From the NCBI GenBank assembly GCA_009692555.1, contig SHYY01000033.1:1-39664 (forward strand): a stretch of DNA of 39,664 nucleotides. Direction: 5' to 3'. A program made the translations under genes and the position numbers. Under the pieces are notes generated by a model, which saw only the letters and a list, made by a program, of their open reading frames with translations, had not been told where the DNA came from and did no database searches. Below are positions 17,105-26,220 of the stretch, one piece after another (position 1 is the stretch's first letter; each line of letters starts with the position of its first letter). The stretch comes from Myxococcales bacterium (GTDB lineage Bacteria > Myxococcota_A > Polyangia > Palsa-1104 > SHYY01).

Positions 17105-18139
17105 ATGCCGATCTCCACCGAGGCCGCCGCGGTGCACGACGCCGCCACGCCGATCGATCTCCACGCCGACACGCCGAAGCTGATGTCGCGCGGCTACGAT
17201 CTCGCCCTCCGCCACGCCACGGCCTGGCCCCTCTCCAGCTACGGCGGCCACATCGACCTCCCGCGGATGCGCGAGGGCAACCTCGCCGCGCAGTTCTTCG
17301 GGATGTGGACCTTCCCGCTCCCCGAGCGCGGCTGCGCCCGCGACATCCACCGCCAGCTCGACGCCCTCGAGCGCACCGCCGCCGCCGTCCCCGACCAGCT
17401 CGCCCTCGCCACCAGCGCCGACGAGGTTCGTGGTGCACTCGCACAAAAAAAGCGCGTCGGCCTGCGCGGCATCGAGGGGGCGCACGCCCTCGAGGGCGAC
17501 CTCGAGAACCTCGAAGCCTTCGCGCGCCGCGGGGTGCGCTACCTCGGCCTCCTCCACTTCAGCTCCAGCGGGGTCGGCTTTCCCGCCAAGGGCTGGGGCC
17601 GCGACGACGCGAAGGGGCTCACCTCGTTCGGCTGCGAGGTGGTCGACGCCAGCGCCCGCCTCGGGGTGATCGTCGATCTCGCGCACGTCAACCGGAAGGG
17701 CTTCTTCGACGCGGTGGCGCGCAAGCCGGGCCCGCTGATCGTCTCCCACACCGGGGTCCTCGGCGCGCACGCCCACTGGCGCAACATCGACGACGAGCAG
17801 ATCCGCGCGGTCGCCGACTCGGGCGGCGTGGTCGGGATCATCTTCGCCCCGCGCTTCCTCGGCGGCCACCTCGAGGCGGTGGTCGATCATCTCCTCCATG
17901 TGGTGAAGGTGGCGGGCGACGGCGCGGTCGCCCTCGGCTCCGACTGGGACGGCTTCGTGAAGCCATGCGACGGCCTCGCCGACGCCGCCCAGCTTCCCAA
18001 CCTGACCGAGGCATTGCTGCGCCGCAACATGACCCCGGAAGCGATCCACAAGCTGCTCGGCGGCAACGTCCTCCGGGTGCTGGAGATGGCCCCGCCCAGG
18101 GTCGCCGTCGACCCTCCACGCAGCTCGGCACAGGCGTGA
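17105..18139 (+). CDS. Membrane dipeptidase (peptidase family M19)
   Basis: The 344-residue protein matches the renal dipeptidase/M19 family. It shows DLHADTP (metal-binding His and Asp at about residues 20-22), GIEGAHAL near 123 with the bridging Glu, SHTGVLGAHAHWRNIDD from about 213 with two more metal histidines, and LGSDWDGF near 278. The family cleaves dipeptides, including those with a C-terminal D-residue, using two zinc ions. No signal peptide is apparent, so it is probably cytoplasmic and could recycle dipeptides from ingested prey or from peptidoglycan. The last bases overlap the next gene (GTGA), so the lipoprotein behind it is translationally coupled. A leaderless-type promoter precedes it. 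Confidence 0.9.
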   Translation: MPISTEAAAVHDAATPIDLHADTPKLMSRGYDLALRHATAWPLSSYGGHIDLPRMREGNLAAQFFGMWTFPLPERGCARDIHRQLDALERTAAAVPDQLALATSADEVRGALAQKKRVGLRGIEGAHALEGDLENLEAFARRGVRYLGLLHFSSSGVGFPAKGWGRDDAKGLTSFGCEVVDASARLGVIVDLAHVNRKGFFDAVARKPGPLIVSHTGVLGAHAHWRNIDDEQIRAVADSGGVVGIIFAPRFLGGHLEAVVDHLLHVVKVAGDGAVALGSDWDGFVKPCDGLADAAQLPNLTEALLRRNMTPEAIHKLLGGNVLRVLEMAPPRVAVDPPRSSAQA

Positions 18140-18720
18140 TCGGTCGGTGCCAGCTCGCCGTCGCCGCGCCGCTCGTCGCGTGGCTCCTTTCCGCCTCCTG
18201 CGCCTCGCCTCGCCGCCCCCCCTGCCGCCCCTTCTGGACCTGCATCGGGCCCGCAAACCCGCAGCCGAAGATCCACCTCCCGCCATCGCCCACAACCCTG
18301 CGCTTGGTGCTCGCCCCCGCGGTCGCCGACGCGTTCCAGGTGCGCCGCGACCCGATCCTCCGCACCGAGGTCACCGGCTGGCGGGGCACCCTCACCCGCG
18401 GCTTCGAAAGCGGCCCTGGAGCCCGCTTCGCCTCCCCCGCCGCGGGCGCGCCCGCCGACCTGGTCCTCGAGATCACCGCCGCGTCGGTCGACCTGCAGAC
18501 GATCGAGGTGGCGCACCAGAACGTGGTGCTGAGCGCGCGCGTCGACCTCACCTACTCCGCCCGCCTCCTCGACGCCAGGGGCCAGGAGCTCCACGCGACA
18601 ACCGCCTCGATCCGCCGCCTCGCCCGCTGGACCCACGATCCGACGCCGTCGGTGGAGTCCGCCGTCGCCGCGATGTACGAGGCGATCGCCAGGGAGTGCT
18701 TCGTCCACCTCCCGCGCTGA
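18136..18720 (+). CDS. Lipoprotein of unknown function coupled to the dipeptidase
   Basis: The 194-residue product starts with GTG overlapping the dipeptidase stop. It has a short signal peptide ending LLSASC, a good lipobox, so it should be anchored in the envelope. The mature region lacks the Asp-Leu linker of other lipoproteins here. It includes RLVLAPAVADAFQVRR, a strand-rich middle (LVLEITAASVDLQTIEV) and a C-terminal helix with a Cys near the end. The fold vaguely recalls small outer-membrane assembly lipoproteins of the LptE or DUF type, but I cannot assign it. The coupling suggests a link with dipeptide handling. Confidence 0.72.
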   Translation: MIGRCQLAVAAPLVAWLLSASCASPRRPPCRPFWTCIGPANPQPKIHLPPSPTTLRLVLAPAVADAFQVRRDPILRTEVTGWRGTLTRGFESGPGARFASPAAGAPADLVLEITAASVDLQTIEVAHQNVVLSARVDLTYSARLLDARGQELHATTASIRRLARWTHDPTPSVESAVAAMYEAIARECFVHLPR

Positions 18721-18724
18721 TCCC

Positions 18725-19606
18725 TCACCGCGCCTGCGCGAGGATGAAGCGCGCCACCTCGTCCCACGCCGGGCGACAGCGCGGATCGAGCACCAGCCCC
18801 ATGTGGTCGGGGTCGACCGCGAGCCCGCTCAGCCGCCCGACCGTGATCGCCCGCGCGCCCGGGATCTCCGATGCCAGGCGACGCGCGCACCCGGGACTGC
18901 AGATCAGGCGATCGCCGGCCCCGGTCACCGACAGCACCGGGCGGCGCACCCCGGCGAGCGCATCGGCGTAGGAGAAGCCGTCACGGGCACGCCATCCGTG
19001 GCGCAGGAAGCCCACCGTCTGGGCCACGTAGCCCGCCGCCTCGTCGCACGATCCGAGCCCGAGCCTCCGCGCCGGAAAATGGCCCCAGGATCGAGTGAGC
19101 GCGCCCATCGTTTCCAGGATGAGCCGCTTCTGCAGGAGCACGAGGCGATCCGGCTCCCAGCGCTCGCTCCACACGTTGGCCGCGAGCAGCACCAGCGCGT
19201 CGACCTCCGCTTCCTGGTGGCGCGCCAGATGGGCCAGCGAAACGTGCCCGAACAGGCTGTGTCCGACGGCGGTCACCGGGAGCCCGGGGAACCGTTCGCG
19301 CGCCAGTCCGAACAGCGCGGGGGTGTCCTGCTCGACCAGATCGTCGTAGCCCCAGCGCCCGCCCTCCGCCGCCGTCGGCCCGCTCCGTCCATGGCCGCGC
19401 AGGTCGGGCCACACCACCGCGATCCCTCGCCCGGAGAGATGCGACACCAGCCCATCGCCCCGCGCGTCGAGCGTGCGGCGATCGACCATCATCGCGTGAC
19501 CGGCGATCGCCACCGCCCGCGGGGAGGCCGGCACCACCAGCTCGACGGACAGCCGCCACCCGTCGCTGCACACCCGTTCGATCCGCTCGCGCGCGACCTC
19601 TTCCAC
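18725..19606 (-). CDS. Alpha/beta hydrolase (serine hydrolase, lysophospholipase-like)
   Basis: The 293-residue protein has the alpha/beta-hydrolase pattern: an oxyanion region AGHAMMVDRR, the strand-turn WPDLRGHGRSG, the nucleophile elbow GHSLFG at about 114-119, an acid in GAGDR near 227 and the histidine in DPDHMG near 267. No signal peptide is seen. The family includes esterases, lipases and lysophospholipases; the substrate is unknown. GTG 19606 is chosen because a TAGGTT box lies 7 nt upstream and no in-frame ATG precedes the conserved core. It is convergent with the lipoprotein gene, with 4 bp between stops. Confidence 0.85.
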   Translation of the reverse strand: MEEVARERIERVCSDGWRLSVELVVPASPRAVAIAGHAMMVDRRTLDARGDGLVSHLSGRGIAVVWPDLRGHGRSGPTAAEGGRWGYDDLVEQDTPALFGLARERFPGLPVTAVGHSLFGHVSLAHLARHQEAEVDALVLLAANVWSERWEPDRLVLLQKRLILETMGALTRSWGHFPARRLGLGSCDEAAGYVAQTVGFLRHGWRARDGFSYADALAGVRRPVLSVTGAGDRLICSPGCARRLASEIPGARAITVGRLSGLAVDPDHMGLVLDPRCRPAWDEVARFILAQAR

Positions 19607-19613
19607 GGCCGCC

Positions 19614-19619
19614 AACCTA
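19614..19619 (-). promoter_or_regulatory. Leaderless-type -10 box (TAGGTT) for the hydrolase
   Basis: Read on the minus strand, TAGGTT is followed by GGCGGCC and GTG 19606 (7 nt). Confidence 0.45.
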
Positions 19620-19700
19620 CCACGCCGACCCACCGGGCAGCCCTGGTGCACTTGCAACAATAAATCGCGCGAGCGGCCGACAGCCGGCGCTTCCGGAAAT

Positions 19701-19729
19701 GAAAACGGCCGGCGGTTTCCCGTCGGCCG
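19701..19729 (-). terminator. Strong intrinsic terminator for a minus-strand transcript
   Basis: The minus strand reads CGGCCGACGGGAAACCGCCG and continues to close the stem, a near-perfect GC-rich hairpin with a GAAA loop (arms at 19706-19729), followed at once by TTTTC. Few such terminators are visible in this window. There is no minus-strand gene immediately upstream, only the hairpin-dense block, so it probably ends that RNA. Confidence 0.75.
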
Positions 19730-20530
19730 AATTCAAACAGTCGTCAGCGATCGAACCGAACCGTCAAGTCGTGCCGTTCCCCTTCGAAGGCTTGAGACCC
19801 GCTCCGGTGCCGCCGTGATGTCACCATCACGAAGGCGGCCTCTCGTGGGGTTGCGTGCTCTTCAGAGTGTTGTAGGTGCGCGACCAGCAGGGCCATCGGG
19901 TTCCCTGCGTCCGTCGGGCTTGCGATGCGTTTCCGCCGTGCCCGTCGGTGCTTCTTCGCGCACCGTCCCCCGCTTCTTTCGAAACGGGTTCATCCTCTCG
20001 TGAGCTTCCGCTCCCCTGCAGAGTGCTACCGGTCCGTGCCCGCTTCACCCCTGCAGTGAGTGAAGACGCCTTCCTGGGGGTTCCGTTCCCTCTTCGCGAC
20101 ATCAACCGGCAGCGTCCACGTCCGCGGGCATCCCAGCTCCCGCTACGTTCCGTCCTCGGCGTTTCACACGCCCTCGACGGTTTACTCCGCCACCGGCCTT
20201 GCGGGCTTGTTTCATCCCGCAGCCACGTCCAGGGTTCCGCTCTTCAGGGGTTTTCCCCTCGGTGAAGCCGTACCGTCTCGTCGACGGCCGATACCCTCAT
20301 GTCGTTGGTCACGTCCCGCTGTCGACCGGTTGCCCGACCGACGCCACGGAGCGCCACCTCGCCTTCAGGGCTTGCTCTCCACCGGGATCCGTTGCGCCGC
20401 CGTCGGTGTTTAGCCGCCGACCTCGCTCGATCCCCTCCTGAGCTTCTCCTCCTTCAGGTTCTCTCGTCTCCTCGTCGTGGGGTCGCCTTCACGACCTCTC
20501 CGCTCATGGCCTTCACCGCAAGACCGTCAA
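19701..20530 (-). ncRNA. Candidate large structured RNA, unclassified
   Basis: No frame here looks like a protein. On the minus strand the block is rich in G and A, with many small stems closed by A-rich loops. Clear hairpins (plus coordinates) are 19809-19839 (12 bp with a 3-nt bulge), 19946-19965, 20002-20013, 20043-20065, 20150-20180 (two 5-bp stems around a symmetric internal loop), 20201-20220, 20246-20259 (AGGGG/CCCCT) and 20273-20287. The transcript would run into the terminator at 19701-19729. From memory, translations of similar sequences are often annotated as short hypothetical proteins, which suggests a conserved RNA. It could be an ornate large RNA, an OMEGA/HEARO-type guide RNA without its nuclease, or a relic of a mobile intron; no group II domain V is visible. 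The 5' end is unknown. Confidence 0.5.
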
Positions 20531-20956
20531 GACGTCCCTGCGGCTGACCTCCAGCGTGTCACCGACGAAGAGCCCGACCGTCCTCTCGCGAGGACCGCCG
20601 ACCTGCCCGAGGTTTCTGGCCTGCCGGGACCACCCACCAAAGGGCTTGCCCGACGAGACCGGCACTGCTTGGCGATTCGATTCAATCGCCGACAACGAAT
20701 CGGAGACATTGCGGGAGTTGTGCCACTCGCCCTGCAGCCGCCGAAAAACCCTCGCGCGTGCAAGATCAACCACTTGCACTGTCGCTGCGGCCTGTGATCT
20801 CGCCTGTGAATTGCGGTGGATTCGGACGGTGGCTATGGACAAGCTGTTGGCAACCTGGGGTATCCCGGGCGCGGAGCAAATAAAATCGCGACCTTGGTCG
20901 GTGGGTGTCCAGCGCAACGACACTTGGCCCCCCTGTCGAAAAAAGCGACGGTTGGC
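20531..20956. other. Gene-poor AT-richer gap, possible mobile-element relic
   Basis: These 426 bases are less GC-rich than the surroundings, and no frame shows normal codon bias. Open frames run through on both strands but contain unrelated residues and no recognisable motif. They may be the 5' part of the structured RNA, its promoter region, or decayed mobile DNA. AAATAAAATCGCGACC at about 20877 and GTCGAAAAAAGCGAC at about 20937 are local AT patches without a clear role. Confidence 0.35.
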
Positions 20957-20962
20957 TACCAT
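20957..20962 (+). promoter_or_regulatory. Leaderless-type -10 box (TACCAT)
   Basis: TACCAT is followed by 8 nt and GTG 20971. Confidence 0.45.
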
Positions 20963-20970
20963 CGCGCCCC

Positions 20971-21390
20971 GTGGACCCGCTGCATCTCGTGCACCTCGTC
21001 CTGATCGGCCTGTGGGGCGGGCTGGTCCTTGCCGAGAGCGTGATCGAGCTCGGCGGCAGCGACGAGGGGATGCTTCGCGCGGCGGCCCGCCTCCATTACT
21101 GGACCGACCTCCTCTTCGAGGTGCCGATCCTGCTCGGCGTGCTGGTGACCGGGGCCTGGCTCTCGGCCCGCAGCTGGCCGCTCACCCAGCTCCATTACAT
21201 CAAGATCGGCGCCGCCCTGATCGCCATCGCCGGCAACCTCTACGCCGCCGCCCTGGTGATCGCCCGCCGCCGCCACCTCGACGACCTCGCCGCGCTCCGG
21301 GTCTACCGACGCCGCATCCGGCGCACCGGCGCCGCGCTCCCCTTCGCCCTCCTCGCGCTCTACCTCGGCCTCCGCTATTTCGTGCATTAG
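20971..21390 (+). CDS. Small four-helix integral membrane protein
   Basis: The 139-residue protein has four hydrophobic segments: about residues 5-22, 46-66, 77-97 and 116-135. An Arg-rich loop (RRRHLDDLAALRVYRRRIRRTG) separates helices three and four. The first helix carries His residues (LHLVHLVLIG) and the second region Tyr-Trp-Thr, reminiscent of small DUF2269- or CopD-like membrane proteins, but I cannot assign a family. GTG 20971 is preferred over ATG 20905 because the hydrophobic start and TACCAT box fit. Its TAG stop is the first triplet of the MITE-like element that follows. Confidence 0.7.
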   Translation: MDPLHLVHLVLIGLWGGLVLAESVIELGGSDEGMLRAAARLHYWTDLLFEVPILLGVLVTGAWLSARSWPLTQLHYIKIGAALIAIAGNLYAAALVIARRRHLDDLAALRVYRRRIRRTGAALPFALLALYLGLRYFVH

Positions 21391-21587
21391 GAGCCTGTTG
21401 GGGTACTGCGCCTACTGCGGCCGCCGATCCCTTCGGCCATGCTTCGTCGGCAATCGCCGACGCGCAGCAAGCTCGGAGAGCAACGTCGCTCCTCCTCGGA
21501 TTGCAGAAAGCAGTCCGTCGTCGTCGCTTCTCGCCTAGCCTCGGTCTCGGCAGCCTCGCTACGGCGCCTTACCCCAACCAGCTCCTA
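21388..21587. mobile_element. MITE-like element with imperfect terminal inverted repeats
   Basis: The left end reads TAGGAGCCTGTTGGGGTA. The right end, reverse-complemented, reads TAGGAGCTGGTTGGGGTA, and similarity continues for about 40 bp including a shared GCGCC. The 200-bp segment has no gene. Flanking TTAG and CTAG fit the YTAR target rule of IS5-related elements, and GAGC-type ends occur in that family, so it may be an IS5/IS427-derived miniature element; this is inference. It fills exactly the space between two convergent genes, each of which stops on the TAG in its own terminus. It may also work as a bidirectional hairpin terminator. Confidence 0.6.
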
Positions 21588-21928
21588 GCGTCGCCCCCCG
21601 CCGCGGATCACGCCGACGACGAAGGGCGCCAGCCACAGCGGGACCGCGCCCAGCGCGAGGAGGGTGCAGTTCATCGCCTCGCTGACCCCCCGGGCGAGCA
21701 GGGTGGCCTTCATCGACGGATCGAACACCGCCACCGCGGCAGAGACGTGGCTCATCCCGAGGGCGGTACCGAGCACGCCGACCGCCAGCGTGCCGACGAT
21801 CAGGCCGAGCGCGGTGAACAGGAGCGAGCGCTCTGCCACCACCGCGTACGCGATCGCGACGATGACCGCCCCAGGCCGAGGAGCAGCACCGGAAACATCG
21901 GCCAGCCACCTTCGCGAAAGAACTCCAT
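21585..21928 (-). pseudogene. Small MotA/TolQ/ExbB-like protein, disrupted by a one-base frameshift
   Basis: ATG 21928 opens a frame reading MEFFREGGWPMFPVLLLGLG, typical of small MotA/TolQ/ExbB-like proteins. The frame breaks at a GGGG run (minus strand of 21869-21872). One extra G restores AVIVAIAYAVVAERSLLF and a frame running to TAG 21585, giving about 114 residues with three or four membrane helices. The family forms proton-channel stators, but members this short lack much of the cytoplasmic domain. A TATCAT box 6 nt before the ATG shows the promoter is intact. The indel is in a homopolymer, so a sequencing error is as likely as real inactivation. It is divergent from the SecD-like gene. 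Confidence 0.65.
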
Positions 21929-21934
21929 CGGGCG

Positions 21935-21940
21935 ATGATA
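21935..21940 (-). promoter_or_regulatory. Leaderless-type -10 box (TATCAT)
   Basis: On the minus strand TATCAT is followed by CGCCCG and ATG 21928 (6 nt). Confidence 0.5.
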
Positions 21941-21969
21941 CCGGAAAGCGCCCGCCGCGTTCGCTCCGG

Positions 21970-21989
21970 TCCCCGAAGACCCAGGGGAC
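21970..21989 (+). repeat. Dispersed two-hairpin repeat, truncated copy 1
   Basis: TCCCCGAAGACCCAGGGGAC matches the first 20 bases of the copies at 26221 and 30938; the second hairpin is missing. It lies 29 bp before the SecD-like gene. Confidence 0.8.
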
Positions 21990-22006
21990 AGGCTCGGCGC
22001 GCGTGG

Positions 22007-22012
22007 TAGATT
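22007..22012 (+). promoter_or_regulatory. Leaderless-type -10 box (TAGATT)
   Basis: TAGATT is followed by CGCCCG and GTG 22019 (6 nt). Confidence 0.5.
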
Positions 22013-22018
22013 CGCCCG

Positions 22019-23167
22019 GTGAGCCCGTCGTGGAATCGCGCCGTGCGCGGGACGGCGATCGCGATCTCGCTCGCCGCGCTGATCGTGGGCGCGGTGCGCT
22101 ACCGGCAGAGCCGCCAGCTGCCGCGGGACATGAGCCGGGGCGGCATCGAGCTGGTCTACGACCTCGATCTCGAGCGGGTCGTCGACGAGCGGTTCCAGCG
22201 TCAGCTCGAGGAGCTGGTGGAACGGCTGCGCCGGCAGGACACGCCCGCCAGCGCGCTCGCCCCGCGTCCCCGCTCCGCGACCCTCACCGCGCCCGGGCTC
22301 GACGAGGCGAAGCTGCGCGCCGCGCTCGCCGGCAGCCTGCTGGTGGCGGGCCCCTTCCCGCCAAACGGGTTGGCGACGGTGGCGCTGCCCGAGGAGGAGG
22401 CGGCCCGGATCGCTGATGCTGCGCTGCAACAAATCGCCCGCATCGCGCGCGAGCGGATCGCCGGCCTCGAGCTGTGCGTGCCGAGCGTGAAGCAGAGCGC
22501 GGGCCGGATCGTCGTGGGGCTGCCGGGAGTCGACGAGGCCGGTGCGGCGCGGGTGAAGCGGCTCCTCGCCATCGGGGGGCGCCTCGAGGTGCGCGAGGTG
22601 GATCCGGGCCTCGCGCTGGTCGCGGCGGCGACGCAGCTTCCCCCGGGAGCAGCCGTGGCGCTGGTCGCCGACCCGTGGCGCGCTCCCGACGGAACGGTGG
22701 TGGCAGCGAGGGCGCTCGAGGCGGCCACGACCGAGGAGCTCGAGCGAGCCCGGGCGGGCTTCGCACCCTCGGCGTTCGCGGGCGGCTACGAGGCCCTGGC
22801 CGGCCCCGCCGAGGGCACTCCTCCGCGAGCGCGGCTCTACCTCGTGAAACGCGCGGAGCTCGACACCGCCGACGTCCGCTCGGTAGCGGTGGCCAGTGGG
22901 CGGGTGGAGATCGCGCTCAGCCCCGTCGCTGCCGATCGCTTCACCGCCCTGACCGCGCGCCTGGTCGGGCGCAAGCTCGCCTTCGTGCTCGACCGCCGGA
23001 TCCTCTCCGCCCCGCTGGTGATGGAGTCGATCCCGGGGGGCCAGGTGTCGATCGCGCTCGACTCGTCCCGGCTCGACCCGTCGCTGGTGGCGGCCGCCCT
23101 GCGCTCCGGCGCGCTGCCCTCCCCGTTGACGCTGGCGAGCGAGCGGGAGTACGGGCCGGGGCCGTAG
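22019..23167 (+). CDS. Stand-alone SecD-like periplasmic head protein
   Basis: The 382-residue product has one membrane helix (about residues 8-25) and then a region that tracks the large periplasmic loop of SecD. It has RGGIELVYDLD after the helix, a P1-base-like segment (GRIVVGLPGVDEA), a head-like segment, and FVLDRRILSAPLVMESIPGG. The end, LRSGALPSPLTLASEREYGP, matches the SecD stretch that leads into the second membrane helix, where it stops. The five channel-forming helices of SecD are therefore missing. In SecDF this loop grips translocating proteins and moves with proton flow; alone it could be a chaperone-like factor or a degenerate paralog. It starts with GTG 22019 after a TAGATT box and is divergent from the MotA/ExbB-like gene. 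Confidence 0.8.
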   Translation: MSPSWNRAVRGTAIAISLAALIVGAVRYRQSRQLPRDMSRGGIELVYDLDLERVVDERFQRQLEELVERLRRQDTPASALAPRPRSATLTAPGLDEAKLRAALAGSLLVAGPFPPNGLATVALPEEEAARIADAALQQIARIARERIAGLELCVPSVKQSAGRIVVGLPGVDEAGAARVKRLLAIGGRLEVREVDPGLALVAAATQLPPGAAVALVADPWRAPDGTVVAARALEAATTEELERARAGFAPSAFAGGYEALAGPAEGTPPRARLYLVKRAELDTADVRSVAVASGRVEIALSPVAADRFTALTARLVGRKLAFVLDRRILSAPLVMESIPGGQVSIALDSSRLDPSLVAAALRSGALPSPLTLASEREYGPGP

Positions 23168-23171
23168 CGGA

Positions 23172-24146
23172 TCATCGCGCCCCCTCCGCTCCGCAGGTGT
23201 CGCCGACGTGCTCGTACTCGTGCGACTCGATCTGGATCGTGGTGTGCGCGATCCGGTAGTCGCGCAGGAGCAGCTCCTTCAGCTCCTTCAGGAGATCGTC
23301 GTTCCGGTGGACGTCCCCGGAGTCGACCACGACGTGCGCCGAGAGTGCGAGCAGGCCCGAGGTGATCGTCCAGATGTGGAGATCGTGGACCTCGCGAACC
23401 CCGCCGCAGCGGCCCATCGCGCGCGCCACGCCGTCGCTTTCCATCCCCGCCGGCACCGCCTCGAGGAGCACATCCACCGCGTCGCGGCAAAGGCGCCACG
23501 CTCCGAGGATCACGAACAGCCCGATCGCGAGCGCGAGGATCGAATCGAGGACGTAGAGGCCGGAGACGAGGGCCATCACCGTGCCGCCGATCACCACCGC
23601 CAGCGACGACAGCGTGTCGAGGAGGAGGTGGAGGTAGGCGGCGCGCACGTTGAGGCTGCGGGCGCCCGAGAGCACCCACGCGCCGATCAGGTTGGCGACC
23701 AGGCCCACCGCCGCGACGGCGATCATCAGGCCGGTGTGGATCTCGCCGCCGCCGTGGCGGAGGCGCTGCGTCGCGGAGAAGAGGAGCCATGCCGCCAGCG
23801 CGAGCAGCGCGACGCCGTTGCCGAGCGCAGCCAGTATCTCCACCCGGTGGTAACCGTAGGTGCGGCGGACGTCGGCGGGGCGCGCGGCGATGGCGAGCGC
23901 GGCGAGCGAGACGATCTGGGCCGCCAGGTCGGACAGCATATGTCCGGCGTCGGCGAGCAGCGCGCGCGACCCCGAGAGCAGGCCGCCCACCACCTCGGCG
24001 ACGAGGATCGTCGCGGTCAACCCGACCACCACCAGGACCCGCCGGCGCTCATCGAGACGACCCAGGCGGTGCGGTTCGGCGTCCGCCCCTCCGTGGGCCC
24101 CCGCCGAGTGGCCCACGTGGTGGTGGCCGTGATGGAGCAGGCTCAC
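23172..24146 (-). CDS. Cation diffusion facilitator, probable zinc exporter
   Basis: The 324-residue protein is a CDF transporter with six membrane helices and a C-terminal cytoplasmic ferredoxin-like domain. The transport site is complete: HxxxD in helix two (AGHMLSD) and HxxxD in helix five (HLLLD), the combination typical of zinc/proton antiporters. The N-terminus is His-rich (HHGHHHVGHSAGAH), a likely metal-loading segment. The cytoplasmic domain has the usual VHDLHIW motif. It should export Zn(II), perhaps with Co or Cd. It starts with GTG 24146, overlapping the TGA of the ArsR-type repressor gene by 3 bp, so the two are cotranslated. The arrangement resembles staphylococcal czrAB. Confidence 0.92.
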   Translation of the reverse strand: MSLLHHGHHHVGHSAGAHGGADAEPHRLGRLDERRRVLVVVGLTATILVAEVVGGLLSGSRALLADAGHMLSDLAAQIVSLAALAIAARPADVRRTYGYHRVEILAALGNGVALLALAAWLLFSATQRLRHGGGEIHTGLMIAVAAVGLVANLIGAWVLSGARSLNVRAAYLHLLLDTLSSLAVVIGGTVMALVSGLYVLDSILALAIGLFVILGAWRLCRDAVDVLLEAVPAGMESDGVARAMGRCGGVREVHDLHIWTITSGLLALSAHVVVDSGDVHRNDDLLKELKELLLRDYRIAHTTIQIESHEYEHVGDTCGAEGAR

Positions 24147-24493
24147 CTTCGCCCTCCCGCGCGCGCGTGCCGGGCGTGCGAGCGCGCCAGCTCGACCAGC
24201 TCCATCACATGGTCGTCATCGAGGGCATAGAACACCTCGCGCCCGGCGCGGCGCGCCCGCACCAGGTGCGCCACCCGGAGGAGCCGGAGCTGGTGCGACA
24301 CGGCGGGCTGGCTCATCCCGATCCGCGCGCACAGCTGATGGACGCACGACTCCCCGTCGCCGATCAGGGTCAGCAGCCGCAGGCGGGTGGGATCGGAGAG
24401 GGTCTTGAAGACCTCGCACAGCTGGCCCAGCTCGTCCCCACCCAGCTCGCGCCGCCGCAGCAAGCGCAGCGGGGAGCTCATCGCAGAATCCAT
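24143..24493 (-). CDS. ArsR/SmtB-family zinc-type metalloregulator (CzrA-like)
   Basis: The 116-residue winged-helix repressor has the ArsR core (LSDPTRLRLLTLIGDGE) and recognition helix (QPAVSHQLRLLR). Near the C-terminus a D-x-H-x10-H-x2-H pattern (DDH...SHARH) matches the alpha-5 Zn/Co site of CzrA and SmtB. A second potential site is the CVHQLC motif in the alpha-3 position, where ArsR/CadC-type sensors have CVC. Metal binding should release it from the operator overlapping its own start and induce the downstream CDF exporter. ATG 24493 lies inside the operator; ATG 24481 is an alternative start. Confidence 0.9.
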   Translation of the reverse strand: MDSAMSSPLRLLRRRELGGDELGQLCEVFKTLSDPTRLRLLTLIGDGESCVHQLCARIGMSQPAVSHQLRLLRVAHLVRARRAGREVFYALDDDHVMELVELARSHARHARAGGRR

Positions 24494-24511
24494 GAATACA
24501 TGCTCATATAT
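24491..24511. promoter_or_regulatory. SmtB/ArsR-type operator
   Basis: CATGAATACATGCTCATAT is an imperfect inverted repeat (TGAATA/cTCA half-sites) that, as I recall it, resembles the cyanobacterial smtB operator. It overlaps the repressor's first ATG and sits in the divergent gap with the second sigma-54 activator. Confidence 0.65.
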
Positions 24512-24597
24512 CTACCCGAAGATTTTGCCCGGTCAAGTGCGGCACGTGCGGGTGGGCCGGCGATCCGGCGGGCCCCGTGATACCCTCTCTCCCCTTC

Positions 24598-26220
<1,623 letters not shown>

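Noticed and set aside
19701-20530. Group II intron
   Set aside because: No reverse transcriptase frame and no domain V-like hairpin with its catalytic triad were found.
19827-20547. Several short plus- and minus-strand frames in the hairpin-dense block
   Set aside because: Overlapping frames with Arg/Ser/Pro-rich translations are typical of structured RNA genes; the hairpins and terminator favour RNA over protein.
20513-20962. Minus-strand frame of 149 codons and the opposing plus-strand frame
   Set aside because: Neither shows codon bias, a ribosome-binding site or any motif; the region reads as noncoding or decayed DNA.
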